Of a stretch of DNA of 40,256 nt, positions 1-11,409 are shown one piece after another. The stretch is from Phaeoceros laevis. Lineage: Eukaryota; Anthocerotophyta; Anthocerotopsida; Notothyladales. Below the pieces are notes generated by a model. That model made no database searches. It saw only the letters and a program-made list of their open reading frames with translations, and had not been told where the DNA came from. Where the stretch lies: contig JBNGIQ010009063.1 in the NCBI GenBank assembly GCA_049999765.1, forward strand, positions 82,282 through 122,537. The letters run 5' to 3'. Position 1 is the first letter of the stretch; each line of letters begins with the position of its first letter. A program made the translations under genes and the position numbers.

Positions 1-1009
1 ATAAATGAAACTTGTATTTGTTTGTACCAAAGGTAGAATCCATAGAAACTACATTGTTATTGCCATATCGCAATGCCATCTCGGTTTGGAAAGAAGTCTG
101 CAAACCAAGGGAAAACGGGATAGGGTATGAATGGAACCATACAATATCCATGTTTGCTTCAACCCACATCTTGACACTTTCTTCATCATTTGGATGATAC
201 TAATAGAATTCCTCCATAACCTGAGAAGCAATGTTATCAAGGTCATATGGCTGTAGAAAGTCATCTCTGCATGGTATGTAATCAGGATCCCGAGACTTCA
301 GCTCAACCTGCTCAACATAGATTTGTCGTTTACTAACTCCAGCATATAAACATTGTTTCACATACATGCGTATTTCATCACTCAGATGAGCTGCAAACTT
401 GGAACGAGGATCAACATTGTAGGATAGCCCATGACAGATTATTCCACTCTCATCCACATGTTCTAACTCATTGAACTGTATGGCTGCCACTGTGGGCCAC
501 TTCATCACTTGCTTGATGTCGAAATTGCATTGGCAGCCATGCTTAATACTCAAACCCCAAAGCATGGTCGTCTTCCGTTTGCCTTGACTTCTGGTAGCTT
601 CTCGTGCAGCATCTATCGAATGAAGATCTCGAGATCCGTATGCACACCAGTACTTAGTGCACTGCAAGTACTCCCACATGTCAAATCTGGTAGAGGTCCT
701 ATCTGACTTTGCATTGTTCTTCATCACGGTTTGTTTCCAAAACGATGTGGCAAACATAATATTTTTTCCCTCTCCCACTACAAAGTCTTGGACTCCACTC
801 CAAGGAACTAATACATAGTGAGACATGATTGGAACAAGGGTGCTGAAGTTTTTAAGAAACTTTCTCGCAATCGGGACTTTCTGCAACTTCAATTTTTCTC
901 TACCAAATGGAGCAGGTTCGGGGTCCTGAATCTCCCACTCTTGTGGCCAATCTGACCAACCTGGTTTTGTGATAGCTGTTACTGTCGTTGTGGAGGACGA
1001 GATCTGCAT
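1..1009 (-). mobile_element. MULE (Mutator-like) transposase, stop-interrupted, cut by left edge
   Basis: Read on the minus strand from ATG at 1009, a 269-residue frame has a Cys/His-rich middle (residues about 113-160, including HGCQCNF) and a segment with CHGLSYN and GVSKRQIYVEQ. This layout is typical of the zinc-binding N-terminal half of MULE/FAR1-type transposases. A TAG at 200-202 ends it, but the same frame stays open beyond the stop to the window edge. There it encodes the start of the DDE core: LQTSFQTEMALRYGNN and then MDSTFGTNKYKF, whose Asp (codon 38-40) matches the first catalytic Asp. The rest of the catalytic domain lies outside the window. A cag just inside the start could also be a splice acceptor, so upstream coding is possible. 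The in-frame stop suggests an inactive copy. Family assignment is firm from the second half and weaker for the N-terminal half alone. Confidence 0.8.
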
Positions 1010-1840
1010 GTCACAAAATTAGAAGCTCGTTCATGGAGGTATGCCAATATACAGCTTTTATCAACACGTTTCTGTATGTACGAGCTAGGTTGCTAGTGAG
1101 ACTGGGGTCAATAAGTGCCTACAAGACTTAGCGTCAAACAACTTGAATCTTGTACAAGAGGGACAGTCACTGCTTATTTCCAAATTATTGGGTTGTGCTT
1201 CCAAATTATTGGGTTGTCCTTGACATTCTGGTGTACTTCGGTCTCTTTGCCTTGGTAAATCTCGTGTATTTGAGTCTCTCTCGCTGAGCGGAACACTGAT
1301 GGTGGAGGTCATGGGGAAGTGGTTGAGCATCTTCGTATAATCATGAGAAGTTGTCGCAAACAGTACATTGATACTGGGAAATACTTGTATCTCCTGTCAA
1401 AACATTTATCCTATAATCAGTATGTGGCGCATGACATTGTCCATAGTAGTACAAATTATGAGCGCGGAGTTTAGCACATTGGTACCAAGGATAATAGCCA
1501 GTAGCTAGGCAACTTTCCAATACCAAGCTGGAGAGGGAGGAAACAAAATCCATCTGATCACTTTACATACTGCCTTACTTGTGCGGGGTGCGATACGGCA
1601 TTGCCTTGGGGCAAGGAGCGTGAGACCTCTCCAATGTCTCCATCCGCCTCGTCGTTGCACACGTTGGATTGCCGAGGGCATGGATTCATTGTGGCTTTCG
1701 CGCTCAAATGCAGGCTTGAGAGATATGCAATGGAAACGAAGAGCTTGGCTTTTAAACCACGTTCACCACTCCGTGAACGACGAATCCCGTACCGTTCTTA
1801 AGCCACCAAATTATGCATTATGCATTGTACTTGTTGCTTA

Positions 1841-1900
1841 CGTGGCAGTGCTGATGTGGCAGTGCTTGCGTGGCGGTGCTCGCGTGGCAATGCCGCCGTG
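1841..1900. repeat. Short GC-rich tandem repeat, about 14 bp x 4
   Basis: Four imperfect copies of CGTGGCAGTGCT plus 1-3 bases, differing by a few substitutions each. It lies 400 bp upstream of the first GH3 gene. No function is visible. Confidence 0.7.
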
Positions 1901-2154
1901 GTGTATGCGGGGAGTCGCGTGCGTACACGGTAGTGAGAGGAGGTGCGGCGGGTAAGGGCGAAAGGGTTAGGGGCATGTCATGGCCGAGGATGGCAAAGGC
2001 ATGGCTGGAGGTGGGCCCCATGTGCCAGGTCGCGCGTGTGTGTTAATGATTTGCCCAACTCCATTGTTGGGGAATCTTAAGATGCACTCTGCTAATAACA
2101 TGCTAAAGCGTGCGCATGTATCCATGGAAGACTCTGGTCCAGTTCTACACTGGG

Positions 2155-2171
2155 ACGTACACGTCACGTCA
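2155..2171. promoter_or_regulatory. ACGT/TGACG cluster upstream of GH3-1 (as-1-like)
   Basis: Three ACGT cores lie within 15 bp (2155, 2161, 2166). Two overlap tandem CGTCA motifs (2162-2166 and 2167-2171), which read TGACG on the other strand 5 bp apart. TGA-type bZIP factors bind paired TGACG (as-1/ocs) elements, and such elements occur in known auxin-responsive GH3 promoters. The cluster is about 130 bp upstream of the GH3-1 start codon, a sensible promoter distance. The motif is seen; its function is inferred. Confidence 0.45.
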
Positions 2172-2299
2172 GCTCTAAATTGCAGGCTCCCCGCAGCACC
2201 TCTCTCGTGGCCTTGAAGTATCGGGGTCCAGCAAAACCGCTTAGGACTGAGCAGAGCGCCTCAGTTTCCTCACGAGTGCCTGCAGCTCGTGGGTAGACA

Positions 2300-4446
2300 A
2301 TGGCGGGGTTAGAGAAGTACGAAGCTGTGGTTGAAGAGTATCACAGGTCCCTTGAAAATTTCGCAGAGGAACAGGAGAAAGTACTGGAACGCATTTTGAG
2401 AAAGGACTCCGAATGCGAGTACCTGAGAAGGCACGGCTTCAGAGGGCAAACGGATGTGAAGACATTCCAGGAGCTCCTCCCTGTGATCGAATATGAAGCC
2501 GTAGAGCAAGACATCCAGAGGATTGTGGAAGGAGACACCTCACCCATCCTCTCCTGCGAGGAAGTGATAGAACTGTTTGTCAGGTACGTAACAGCAATGG
2601 TTATGCCAATCTTCAGTGGACATTCAAATGTGAAGCTTGAATGGGTTGTCATTTCATACACGGGGCCTGATACCACAGCGGGCTGATGCAGTTCTGGGAC
2701 ATCCTCGGGAAAGCGGAAGCTCATACCAAGATCACGAGTAAGGGACCCAACAACAGCGAGATACTGGACATACTTCGAGGCCTTCCTGAGCTTGTGAGTT
2801 TTCTCTTCCTCCCTTCACATGACCACCACATGGGCCAACTTCTACGTACCGGCTAGTCTGGGCCAGGACGGGAGTAGTTAATAGTTTGCAGTTTGAATAG
2901 TAGAAAATTGACTGTGCTCTGTTGGTAATGGCAAATGCAATGTAGGAGCTCAGTTGGCAAACCAGCAGGCTTGACGGTACAGTTCTGGCAAGCGGGCAAG
3001 AAGGACTGGGCTCCAGGAGGCTTGCCTATCGCACAAGCCACCACTTTTCACATCACAAACCCGGAGTTTAAGAAGATAGCCCACACTTTTAGCAGTCCAT
3101 ATGAAGTCATGCTTTGTCTGGATAACAGGCACGCCACCTACTGCCATCTTCTTTGCGCTCTTCTCCGATCCTCTGAAGTCACCATCATTGGGGCCCTTTT
3201 TGCCTCCGGCCTGGCCTTTGCCTTCAGTCTGCTGAAAGAGCTATGGCGGGACATTGCCAGAGACATAGAGACGGGTGAGCTCAGCAGCCTTGTCACTGAC
3301 CCTTCTGCTCGTGCGGCGGTGACCAAGCTCCTTGCTACACCAAATCCAGCTCTCGCAGCCTTGGTAAGGGCGGAATGCAGTAAGGACTCATGGGAAGGCA
3401 TCATACCTCGATTGTGGCCTCAAGCAAGGCTGATACCTTGCATGACCACCGGCACCATGCTTCAGTACGTCGACTACATCAACTTTCTGACCGGTGGCCA
3501 GCTTCCGTTACCATGTTCAACATATGTTGGGACAGAGGGTCTGTATGGTTTCAACCCTTGTCTGTTGAGTCCACCCCACGAGACTTTCTTTGTCCTCCTG
3601 CACAACGAAATTATCTACTTCGAATTCATAAGGGTGAGTGGGGAACAAACAAAAGATGTGGGGAAGCCCGAAGATGACAACGATGAAGAGGCAAGACTGG
3701 TGGACCTTACAGGTGTGAAAGAAGGGGAGGTATACGAGATCGTAGTCTCCAATGGCGACGGTAAATTGTGCTCTCAAATCCTATGCTTTTTTTTCCATCC
3801 GCTTACCCATGACCAGCCACCTCCTGAACCTTGTGCTGTGTGAGACAAATGGTTAGGTCTATGGAGGTACAAGATTGGAGATATCCTGCAATGCATAGGA
3901 TTTTACCACAAGGCACCCAAGTTCAAGTTCTTGGGCCGGAAAAACGTTCTTCTGAGTCTCCACACCGACAAAACAGATGAAAAGGAGCTCCAGGAGGTGG
4001 TCACCAAAGCTGCGGAAAAGCACTTACCTGCCAATGCCCGACTCTACGACTTCACCAGCTGCGCCAGCATGGATTCCGTGCCTGGCCATTATGTGATATT
4101 CTGGGAAATAGGCAGCGAAGGGGATCCTATCCACCTTGGTGATCAAGTGCTCGCAGAGGCCTGCTTCACCATGGAGGCTGCGTTGAGCGAAGCATACCGG
4201 AGGGGACGCAACCACGGCATCGTAGCTCCCTTGGAGCTGAGAATAGTGCGGCCCGGGACATTTAATAAGATCTTCCAAGGAGCTTGGGACCGGGGAATCA
4301 TGCAATACAAGGGGCGTAAAGGATACGAAGCTGGAAACCCTGATCTGGGTATTCTGGATGCAGCAGTTGTAGAGACCGGTACAAGCCCTCGTTTACCTCC
4401 TCATGCCGCGCTCAACCCAGTTGGGTCTATAGCATCTGGCATTTGA
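2300..4446 (+). CDS. GH3: GH3 acyl-acid amido synthetase, copy 1
   Basis: Adenylates an acyl acid such as IAA or jasmonate and joins it to an amino acid; the substrate cannot be read from the sequence. Four exons: 2300-2583, 2692-2793, 2946-3760, 3857-4446. All junctions are GT-AG and the phases join cleanly to 596 aa, the usual GH3 length of about 600. The ATP/AMP motif SSGTSSGKRK is made across the exon 1/2 junction (about residue 95). The second motif region is YVGTEGLYGFNPCLL followed by IIYFEF. The third, LWRYKIGDILQ, begins exon 4 and is followed by HTDKTDEKEL. The C-terminal RPGTF...QYK block is present. The protein should be soluble and cytosolic. The start MAGLEKYE aligns with both paralogues. 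It lies 5' of a tandem paralogue in the same direction with about 1 kb between them. No frame damage is seen. Confidence 0.95.
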
Positions 4447-5423
4447 GCCAGAAGACACTGGGTTTAGACAAGAATTGAAGACTGAAGGGAATCTGGTAGT
4501 GAGGGATGGCAGTTGTCTGCACACGCGTACGGCTGTCTAAGACACACGGTTTCTTAAAATGAAACGTTTCTAATGCCATCGAAGAAGAAGAAATGCTTGA
4601 CAACAGAATGGAACAACCTCATGCTCACTTGTTTGATTGTTTGATTCGTTGTGCGAGCAGGTAAGAACTGGACTCCGGCGAAGGCCGGCCAACTTGGCCG
4701 AGGCCAGAACTTATGTGAATGTCGCCACACGTCTCGTTGTTTAACCCTTTTTCTCGGGCGAACACGGGAGCCCAAAAACGTAGTCCAACTTCAGGTCACG
4801 GCCGTGCAATTTAACCGGGGCCTGACCTGCTCGCCAATCGGTGTCCGGTGGAGGCTGGTCAAGTGGCTACCCTGGTTCCCCTAGTTACGCCAGGGCGTTT
4901 GGCTTGGCGTCGCTGCTTCGTGTCGCGGGGCACGGCCTCAGCAGCACCGGTGGTCAGCTCGTGGTTAAGCTGGCCGGTGAAACTGGCCATCCCAGGGAAT
5001 CCCGGTGACCGACGCGGGCTGCAGGAGGTCAATACCTCATTTTTCGCATCGTCTAGCAGCATTTTGATCACGATAATTAATCTTTTTCCATCCACATGTG
5101 GTATGGTTGGAAAGAGGGAACCAAGAGCACATTTTGACATGAGGCTCAGCAAAAATGGAGGCGAGCAATGCATAAGATAAGCCAGATGCAAGGGCAAATC
5201 GTCCAATATCTGTACTGCCCTGCAAAAAGGGTTAATGCTTTTGGTCTCGTTGTTTAATGCTTTTAAAAGGTTTGGGCTGGCTGGCCGAGCGAGGGGAAGC
5301 ATGAGCTGCTTTGATTTTGAGCTAGGCACTCAGCATCTGTGACTCACAAAACCACCGATGCGCAGTTCTCTAGATCTTTCCTCCGTTGCTCAAGGCTTTC
5401 CTCAAATAGCTCATCACAAAGCA
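4447..5423. other. Intergenic between tandem GH3 genes
   Basis: About 980 bp with no supported gene. It should contain the GH3-1 3' UTR and the GH3-2 promoter and leader. I found no canonical TGTCTC and no paired TGACG like that upstream of copy 1, so the tandem copies may be regulated differently. An in-frame ATG at 5358, 66 bp upstream of the preferred GH3-2 start, is the only nearby alternative start. Confidence 0.55.
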
Positions 5424-7544
5424 ATGGCGGGGGTTGCGGAATTTGAGTCTGTTATTGCAGAGTATTACGAGTCCCTTGAGAAGTTTGCGGAGCAGCAGGA
5501 GAAAGTCCTGGAACACATACTGACCAAGGACTCAAATTGCGAGTACCTTAGAAGGCACGGATTCAGAGGGCAAACTGATGTCAAGACATTCAAAGAGTTG
5601 CTCCCTGTGATCGAATATGACGCCATAGAGCAGGACATGAAGAGGATCGCAGAAGGAGACACCTCGGGCATCCTCACCTGCGAGGAAGTGACCAGGCTGG
5701 CCGTCAGGTAACAGCATAAATGTTGGATCTGTTTCCATGGGAGTTCAAAGTTGGAGCAGCTGATGGCATGTCGGAGGCCTGCATAGATGGGACATTCTAA
5801 AAACCAGCTGTTGCAGTTCTGGAACGTCGTCTGGGAAGCGGAAGGTCTTACCAGTAACAGGTTTGAGGCAGCTGGCAATGGGGAGGCAAGGAATGTACGT
5901 TCAGGCCTTCATAAGCCGGTAAGTTTTAAATAAGGTTTTTCTTCTTCCTTCTTCAGATGCAGCAGTTGCCCATGGATTCCACCAGGGACTCACTTGTGAC
6001 CGCCCTCTGTTGACAAATTTATGCCCTGTAGGACCCCAGTTGGGAAAGCAGCTGCTGGCTTGAGTCTGTGTTTTTGGACCGCGGGCAAGATAGACGGATC
6101 CCCAGGAGGCTTGCCGATTGCAGTGCCAACCACTTTCTTCTTCAACAGTCCCCAATTCAAGCAAACGGGCCACACTAGGTCCAGTCCACATGAAGTCATC
6201 CTGTGCACAGATATCAAGCAATCCACGTACTGCCATCTTCTTTGCGGGCTGCTTCGTTCCTCTGAAGTCACAAATATTGGAGCCATTTTAGCCTCTGGTT
6301 TGGCTTTCGCCTTCAGTCTTTTCAAAGAGCTGTGGAGCGAGATAAGCAGGGACATAGAGACGGGTGAGCTCAGCAGCCTGGTCAGTGATCCATCTGCTCG
6401 TGCAGCTGTGAGCAAGCTTCTTGCTGCACCGAATCCAGAGCTAGCACAACTGGTAAGGGCAGAATGTGGCAAGGCTTCCTGGGAAGGCATAATACTTCGC
6501 CTTTGGCCCCAAGCCAGGTATATACATTGTATCACCACGGGCACCATGGCTCAGTACGTCGACTACATCAATTTTCTGACCAGTGCCCAGCTCCCCTTAT
6601 CATCTTCAACATATGTAGGGTCGGAGGGTTGTTATGGCTTCAACCCATGTCTGTTGAACCCACCACAGGAGACTTTCTACGTCATGGTGCACAACCAGAA
6701 TATATACTTCGAGTTCTTGAGAGTGAGGAGGGGAGAAAGTAAAGACAACGAAGAAGAGGCAGGGCCTGTTGATCTTGCAGGTGTGAAAGAAGGCCAAGAA
6801 TACGAACTCATAGTCACCAATGGCGAAGGTAAAGTCTGTGCAGTTTCTCACCCACCTGGCTTATTTCCATCAACCTGACTGGAACCATTTAGCTGAAGGC
6901 AGTTGTTCTCGTGTGGTGCAAATTTAGGTCTATGGAGGTACAAGGTGGGAGACGTGCTGCAATGTGTGGGATTTTACCACCAGGCACCGAAGTTCAAGTT
7001 CATAGGCCGGAAGAATGTCATTCTGAGCATTCACACCGACAAAACAGAGGAGAAGGAGCTGCTGGAGGTGGTCAACAAAGCTGCCAAACAGCACTTACCT
7101 GCCAACGCTTACCTATGCGACTTCACTAGCTGCCCGAGCCTGGATGCGGTGCCTGGCCACTATGTGATTTTCTGGGAAATTGGCACAAAAGGCAGCGTCG
7201 CAGATCCTATCAGCCTCGGCGAAAAAGGGCTAGCAGAGGCCTGCTTCACCATGGAGGCTGGTTTGAGCGAACCCTACCGGAGGGGTCGTAACAACGGCGT
7301 CATAGCTCCTTTGGAGCTGAGAATAGTGCGGCCCGGCACGTTTGACAAGATCACACGAGGTGCTCTGAATCGAGGAATCACGCACTACAAGGTTCCACGA
7401 GGACTCAAAGCTGGGAACCCTGACCTGGCTATCCTGAATGCAGCAGTTGCAGAGACCGGCCAATGCCTCCTTCGATTACCTCCACATCCCACACTCAACC
7501 CTGCAGAGTCTGTGTCAAGGGAGATTGAGGTGAATGTGTCATGA
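5424..7544 (+). CDS. GH3: GH3 acyl-acid amido synthetase, copy 2
   Basis: Tandem paralogue of the gene at 2300, with the same presumed reaction. Four exons: 5424-5707, 5817-5918, 6032-6828, 6928-7544. This gives 599 aa with the same intron phases as the other two copies; exons 1 (284 nt) and 2 (102 nt) have exactly the lengths found in copy 1. Motifs are SSGTSSGKRK across exons 1/2, YVGSEGCYGFNPCLL and NIYFEF in exon 3, then LWRYKVGDVLQ and HTDKTEEKEL in exon 4, and a C-terminal RPGTF...HYKVPR. ATG 5424 is chosen because MAGVAEFE matches the paralogues; an in-frame ATG at 5358 would add 22 residues. Introns have diverged from copy 1, so the duplication is not recent. Intact. Confidence 0.95.
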
Positions 7545-8377
7545 ACTGGTTGGATTGACCTAAATTCACCAAAGTGGGCGTCCCACGTGGTCATGTGTCC
7601 TGAACATACGGCCGTTTGCCTTCGAGTCGGAAGTCCTACAGAGTCGACATATCATGACTATTCCTCGTAAGTTAGTAACGAATGAACAAAAAATAGATTA
7701 TTACAACAGCGCGTTTCACTCAGTAACCATGCAGCCTGAGAGGTTCGAACTCTCGCGGGCTCACCCCTGTGCTCGCGTGCTTTGGGTGCTCGGAATGTCG
7801 TAAAGTCACACAGTCACACAATGATGACTTTAGAGCAGCAAGTGCTCGAATATACCTTGCCAATGTAATACAAAGACGAACGCGTATGAAGACGGCCCGC
7901 AGAAGGGCTGTCACCTACATAGAGCCTCACCAAAGACATAGAGCCTCACCAAAGACAGCTAACTACGAGGAACCGTGTGCGCAACGACAAGAGAACCAAG
8001 GGTAATTGAATCAACCTGTGCTTCCGCCAAGGATGCCTGCCGGTAGTGAAGTGTGTCGAGTGAACTTCAGGAAGGTCGAGAGTGAACTTCAGGACTTACC
8101 CGACCACAGCCTTCAATCTATTGTGCACGACAGAACCCTAAAAGATTCGTGGTTGGAAATGGGAATTGCTCCATTGGTGCTATTGGAGGACCTGCCATGC
8201 ACATCCGAACGCACCACGGTTGGTCATCAGTCTTTGAGCGCCTATCCATCCGGAACACAGAGCTCGTAATCAAATAGGGCTGCAGCTCCAGTTGCGCGAC
8301 AGATTGCTTCGAAACCGGTCAAGCAGCTCGGTCTGCACGCGCGTTTTTATGGCCTGCAGCCTGCAGGGTTGTAACTT

Positions 8378-8396
8378 TACCCTAAAGTTTAGGGTA
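8378..8396. repeat. Palindrome of plant telomere units
   Basis: TACCCTAAA, one G, then TTTAGGGTA: perfect 9-bp arms around a single base. The arms carry CCCTAAA/TTTAGGG, the plant telomeric unit and the core of telo-box promoter elements. No promoter context is recognised nearby. Confidence 0.7.
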
Positions 8397-9802
8397 GCAG
8401 ATGTCATGTAGCATCTGAAGTGCTCCCGATCGCAGCTCCTGCGTTTCCACCGAGAGAAGTTTACATCGATATCCTTCCTGATTCACCGTGAAGTCTAGCT
8501 AGTTGTCAGAGTTCCAGGCGCATAACCCATAGACATTCCAGTGACAAGCGCCAAGTCTGGTCATTCTCTGAGGGTGTGACACCTTGAACTCTGACTAGTC
8601 GCAACGGAGGTTCTACACATGACACGTATTGACTCAAAGGTCTGGCACAGAACAAGTCCCGGAGGGATCGTGGAGCAGGCCTGCTGCTGATATTCAACTC
8701 TGGCCTGGTCCTTGTTGAAGGTTTTCCAAGATTTTCTGGCCTCCCTAACGTCAGGTCGCTCTTGCAAGCTTAAGGTCCGATAAGTTTGCTCGAATTCATA
8801 TCTCGAAGCAGTAGGCTGGACTGCTACATTGAATGACTGACCTCGCCGAGGTCGTTGGAGTATCCGAAGCCTTGAAGCCATCTAGGTTGCTGCTGGTCCT
8901 GCTCATTAAGACCTTTGGTTGAATTGAGGGGCAAGCCTGCCAATTCTATGAGAGATGAAGCATCTCCTTAAGAAATGCACTAATCAGGGCTTTTCTTGAA
9001 CACTGCTCGCTGAATGCTAGTCAAGCCCTGGACACTTGTGTGAAGGATTTCCAATTATGATAAAGTGGTCATGGCATTGCTTGAAGAAGGATACCAGGCT
9101 CGGGATTGAGCATGGGCATTTCCTTATGCTGCAAACCTGTGCGCAAAAGTTTTGAGAAAGTTGTTCTGTGGACCCTCTGATACATGATGGCAGGCATGAC
9201 ATGCACAAAGAGTGGATCCGAAGTTCTTGATCTGATGTGTCAATCATCGTTCTGCTTCCCTTCAGATGCCGTGATTCTGAGGCAATTGTGGTGTCGTTGT
9301 CCTAATCTATACATCTTAGTTTTTATGGTTTCAAACATTTGAGACAGGTTTGAAGTTCTTACTGATGTTTGTCAGGTACTAGTTGCTGTTGTCAGCACTA
9401 AGCTTGTGGCTCGTTTTCAAATCAAGAACATCTTATTTTGGTCTCCAAGAACGTCGTCCCTGCGTGCAGTTTCCATTTTGCCATTCGGTTCATCAATGGG
9501 CCCGAGCTGGTTTTGATCTTAAAACGAAGGGGTGGTTGTGATAGTGGCGGGTCTTGTTGTGGCCCTCCGAAGAATCCTATGCTGCAGCACTAGTTTCTTG
9601 GGTGCATTCCTGGTAGCTCAAGCTCTTAGTCTATGCAGTTGTTTGAGATGAGGTTTTGGTGGCATCCTTTCGTCAGGGCTCTGCACCTTCCCAGGACAAG
9701 TGCTGGAGAAAACTGGGTCCCACTTTGCATCGTAGTTTTCTGTTTTATGTCCATGGCACCTTGAACAATTCTTTGTGGATAACCAGCATTTTCTTTCTAG
9801 GG

Positions 9803-9878
9803 GCAGGCAGGAATGCCTGCAAAAATTATTTCTGGAGGAGGTTATAACCTCGTCCAGAAATAATTGGCTAATTAGCCA
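9803..9878. repeat. Cluster of three adjacent palindromes
   Basis: In 76 bp: GCAGGCA-GGAA-TGCCTGC (9803-9820); a 42-bp palindrome at 9824-9865 centred on TTATAA, perfect except for one non-complementary pair (arms AATTATTTCTGGA and TCCAGAAATAATT); and the perfect 14-bp TGGCTAATTAGCCA (9865-9878). The large palindrome could fold into an almost uninterrupted hairpin of about 20 bp. No transposon ends or gene are recognised around it. Confidence 0.85.
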
Positions 9879-11409
9879 GGCCTTCAAATGATCATTCGTA
9901 GTCTCTTGCTCTATTCCTTTACAAGATTCTACAGGTATAGTGTATAGGGTCCCATCCAACGATTTTTTCATTGTCCTACCTCCCGCCTGCTGTAGCTAGC
10001 TAGCTTCCTCCCTGCTGGATTCCAATCCACAGACCTATGCCCAACAGTGAAGGGTGTACGAGAGTAGTAGCTAGCAAGGCCCTCAAATCAAATGCTCGGT
10101 CCTTGCAAGCATAATCTGGTGACAAACATGAGCACATGAGCTCCATCAGCAATCCAGGTCTGGTTGTTAGGACTGGAATCTGCAGTTGGAGCACTTGCTT
10201 GACTCACAAAATGGTAACAAAACTTACCTCTATGAGTTGGGCTGGCCAATGGTTGCAGCGACTTCTTCCTCCTTCAAGTGAACAATCAAACGAACTGGGC
10301 TGGCCCCGATTCTGTGCCCTTTGTGTCCACTTGGCATGAAGTGTACATATAGTCTACCCATCGACGCTGGCTAGCACACCCATCAGGACATGGGACTTGA
10401 CATAGTCCAGGCGTTTCCCCAAATAATGGTGATTGTAGAAGCTAGGCTGCTTGTTAATCAACTAGCAGCCGTGTCAACTGCAGCTCCTCAACCGCCGTTA
10501 GGTGCCGTGTCGTATCTAGGATACATTGGACAGGCACGTAAAACCACATCTATCTAGCTTTCTCAAGGAATGTGCAATCCCAACAGTAGTACAGTATCTG
10601 TCGTACTGTGCACCTTTTTATTTCACCCTAATCACTAAAAAGCACTGCCACTTGATGCTTAGTGCCCCCACTTGCAGCTGTAAGTCATTAAACAGAACTA
10701 GCCGGTGTTCAGGACTTCAGGACTTCAGGACTTACAATTTCCGCTCAATCTCCAAAAAAAAGTCTGGGTTAGGCTCTGAGCAGCAAGAAACTGTACACAG
10801 GCTATGTGCATCAACTGCCTAGAGCTACACATGCTGCTGTCTTCAATCTCAGAAACTGGAGCTGTAAAATTGCTGAAGTACTTACGAGAAGGGTGAACAT
10901 GATCTAAGCTGTCTGTCACTTCACATTCATTTCTGATTACACACTCGTTTGTGCCTGAACTGAAGCGCAGAAGCGCAGCATAAACTCGGGTGGACGTTTG
11001 CGAATACGAAACATTTTGTCCAATTTCATCTCAAATTGGAACATCGTTATGGATTTTCTCAGTTTGAAAATGTGGAGAGGCGTGAAATGGGAGGTGTTCC
11101 AGATCGATCCGCGGATCGGGGGCGGTGAGAGCTCTGCCCATCCGCAAGAAGTCAGCTCTTAACGGCCAGATTTCGAACTGTCTGAGCCTCTTTCTGGCTC
11201 AGGAGGTCTGAGCATTGATTGTCCGCTGTCGCTCCCGGCAGCCTAGCTTTAGAGATCTACACATTCCCGAGCTGATCACAGTTCCTCTTCTCTTGAGGCA
11301 GCAGACCTGTGGCCTCTATGCGACGACATGAATTCACGGTAGTGAGATTGTTCTGGTGTGCTAATTCACTTGTGACAGTTCTTATGTGAAGATTTCCCTT
11401 CCGAAGATC

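Larger units (their letters stand above)
1010..2299. other. Intergenic, MULE to GH3-1
   Basis: No convincing gene. It holds a 19-bp direct repeat (TTCCAAATTATTGGGTTGT at 1178-1196 and 1199-1217, 21-bp period). It also has a GC-rich imperfect array of about 14-bp units (CGTGGCAGTGCT and variants, four copies) at 1841-1900. The 3' part should carry the GH3-1 promoter and leader. One TGTCTC hexamer (auxin-response-element core) lies at 1635-1640, a match that can easily arise by chance. Confidence 0.6.
7545..11409. other. Long intergenic stretch with small repeats and palindromes
   Basis: Nearly 3.9 kb without a gene I can support; ORFs here are short and lack family resemblance. Visible structure: a 19-bp tandem pair (CATAGAGCCTCACCAAAGA, 7918-7955); a repeated GTGAACTTCAGGA near 8060-8095; a telomere-unit palindrome at 8378-8396; three adjacent palindromes at 9803-9878; a TTCAGGAC array (period 8, just over three copies) at 10708-10733; and a 14-bp palindrome CGATCCGCGGATCG at 11105-11118. 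A pyrimidine-rich run ending TTCTTCAG near 11440 resembles a splice acceptor for the ORF that follows. Confidence 0.6.

Noticed and set aside
7735-7765. tRNA-like T arm on the minus strand (GAGAG-TTCGAAC-CTCTC then AGGCTGC)
   Set aside because: No matching 5' acceptor strand, D arm or anticodon arm at the right distance. At most a tRNA remnant.
9618-9971. Minus ORF of 117 codons with Cys/His residues
   Set aside because: It runs through the palindrome cluster and has no recognisable domain beyond scattered cysteines.
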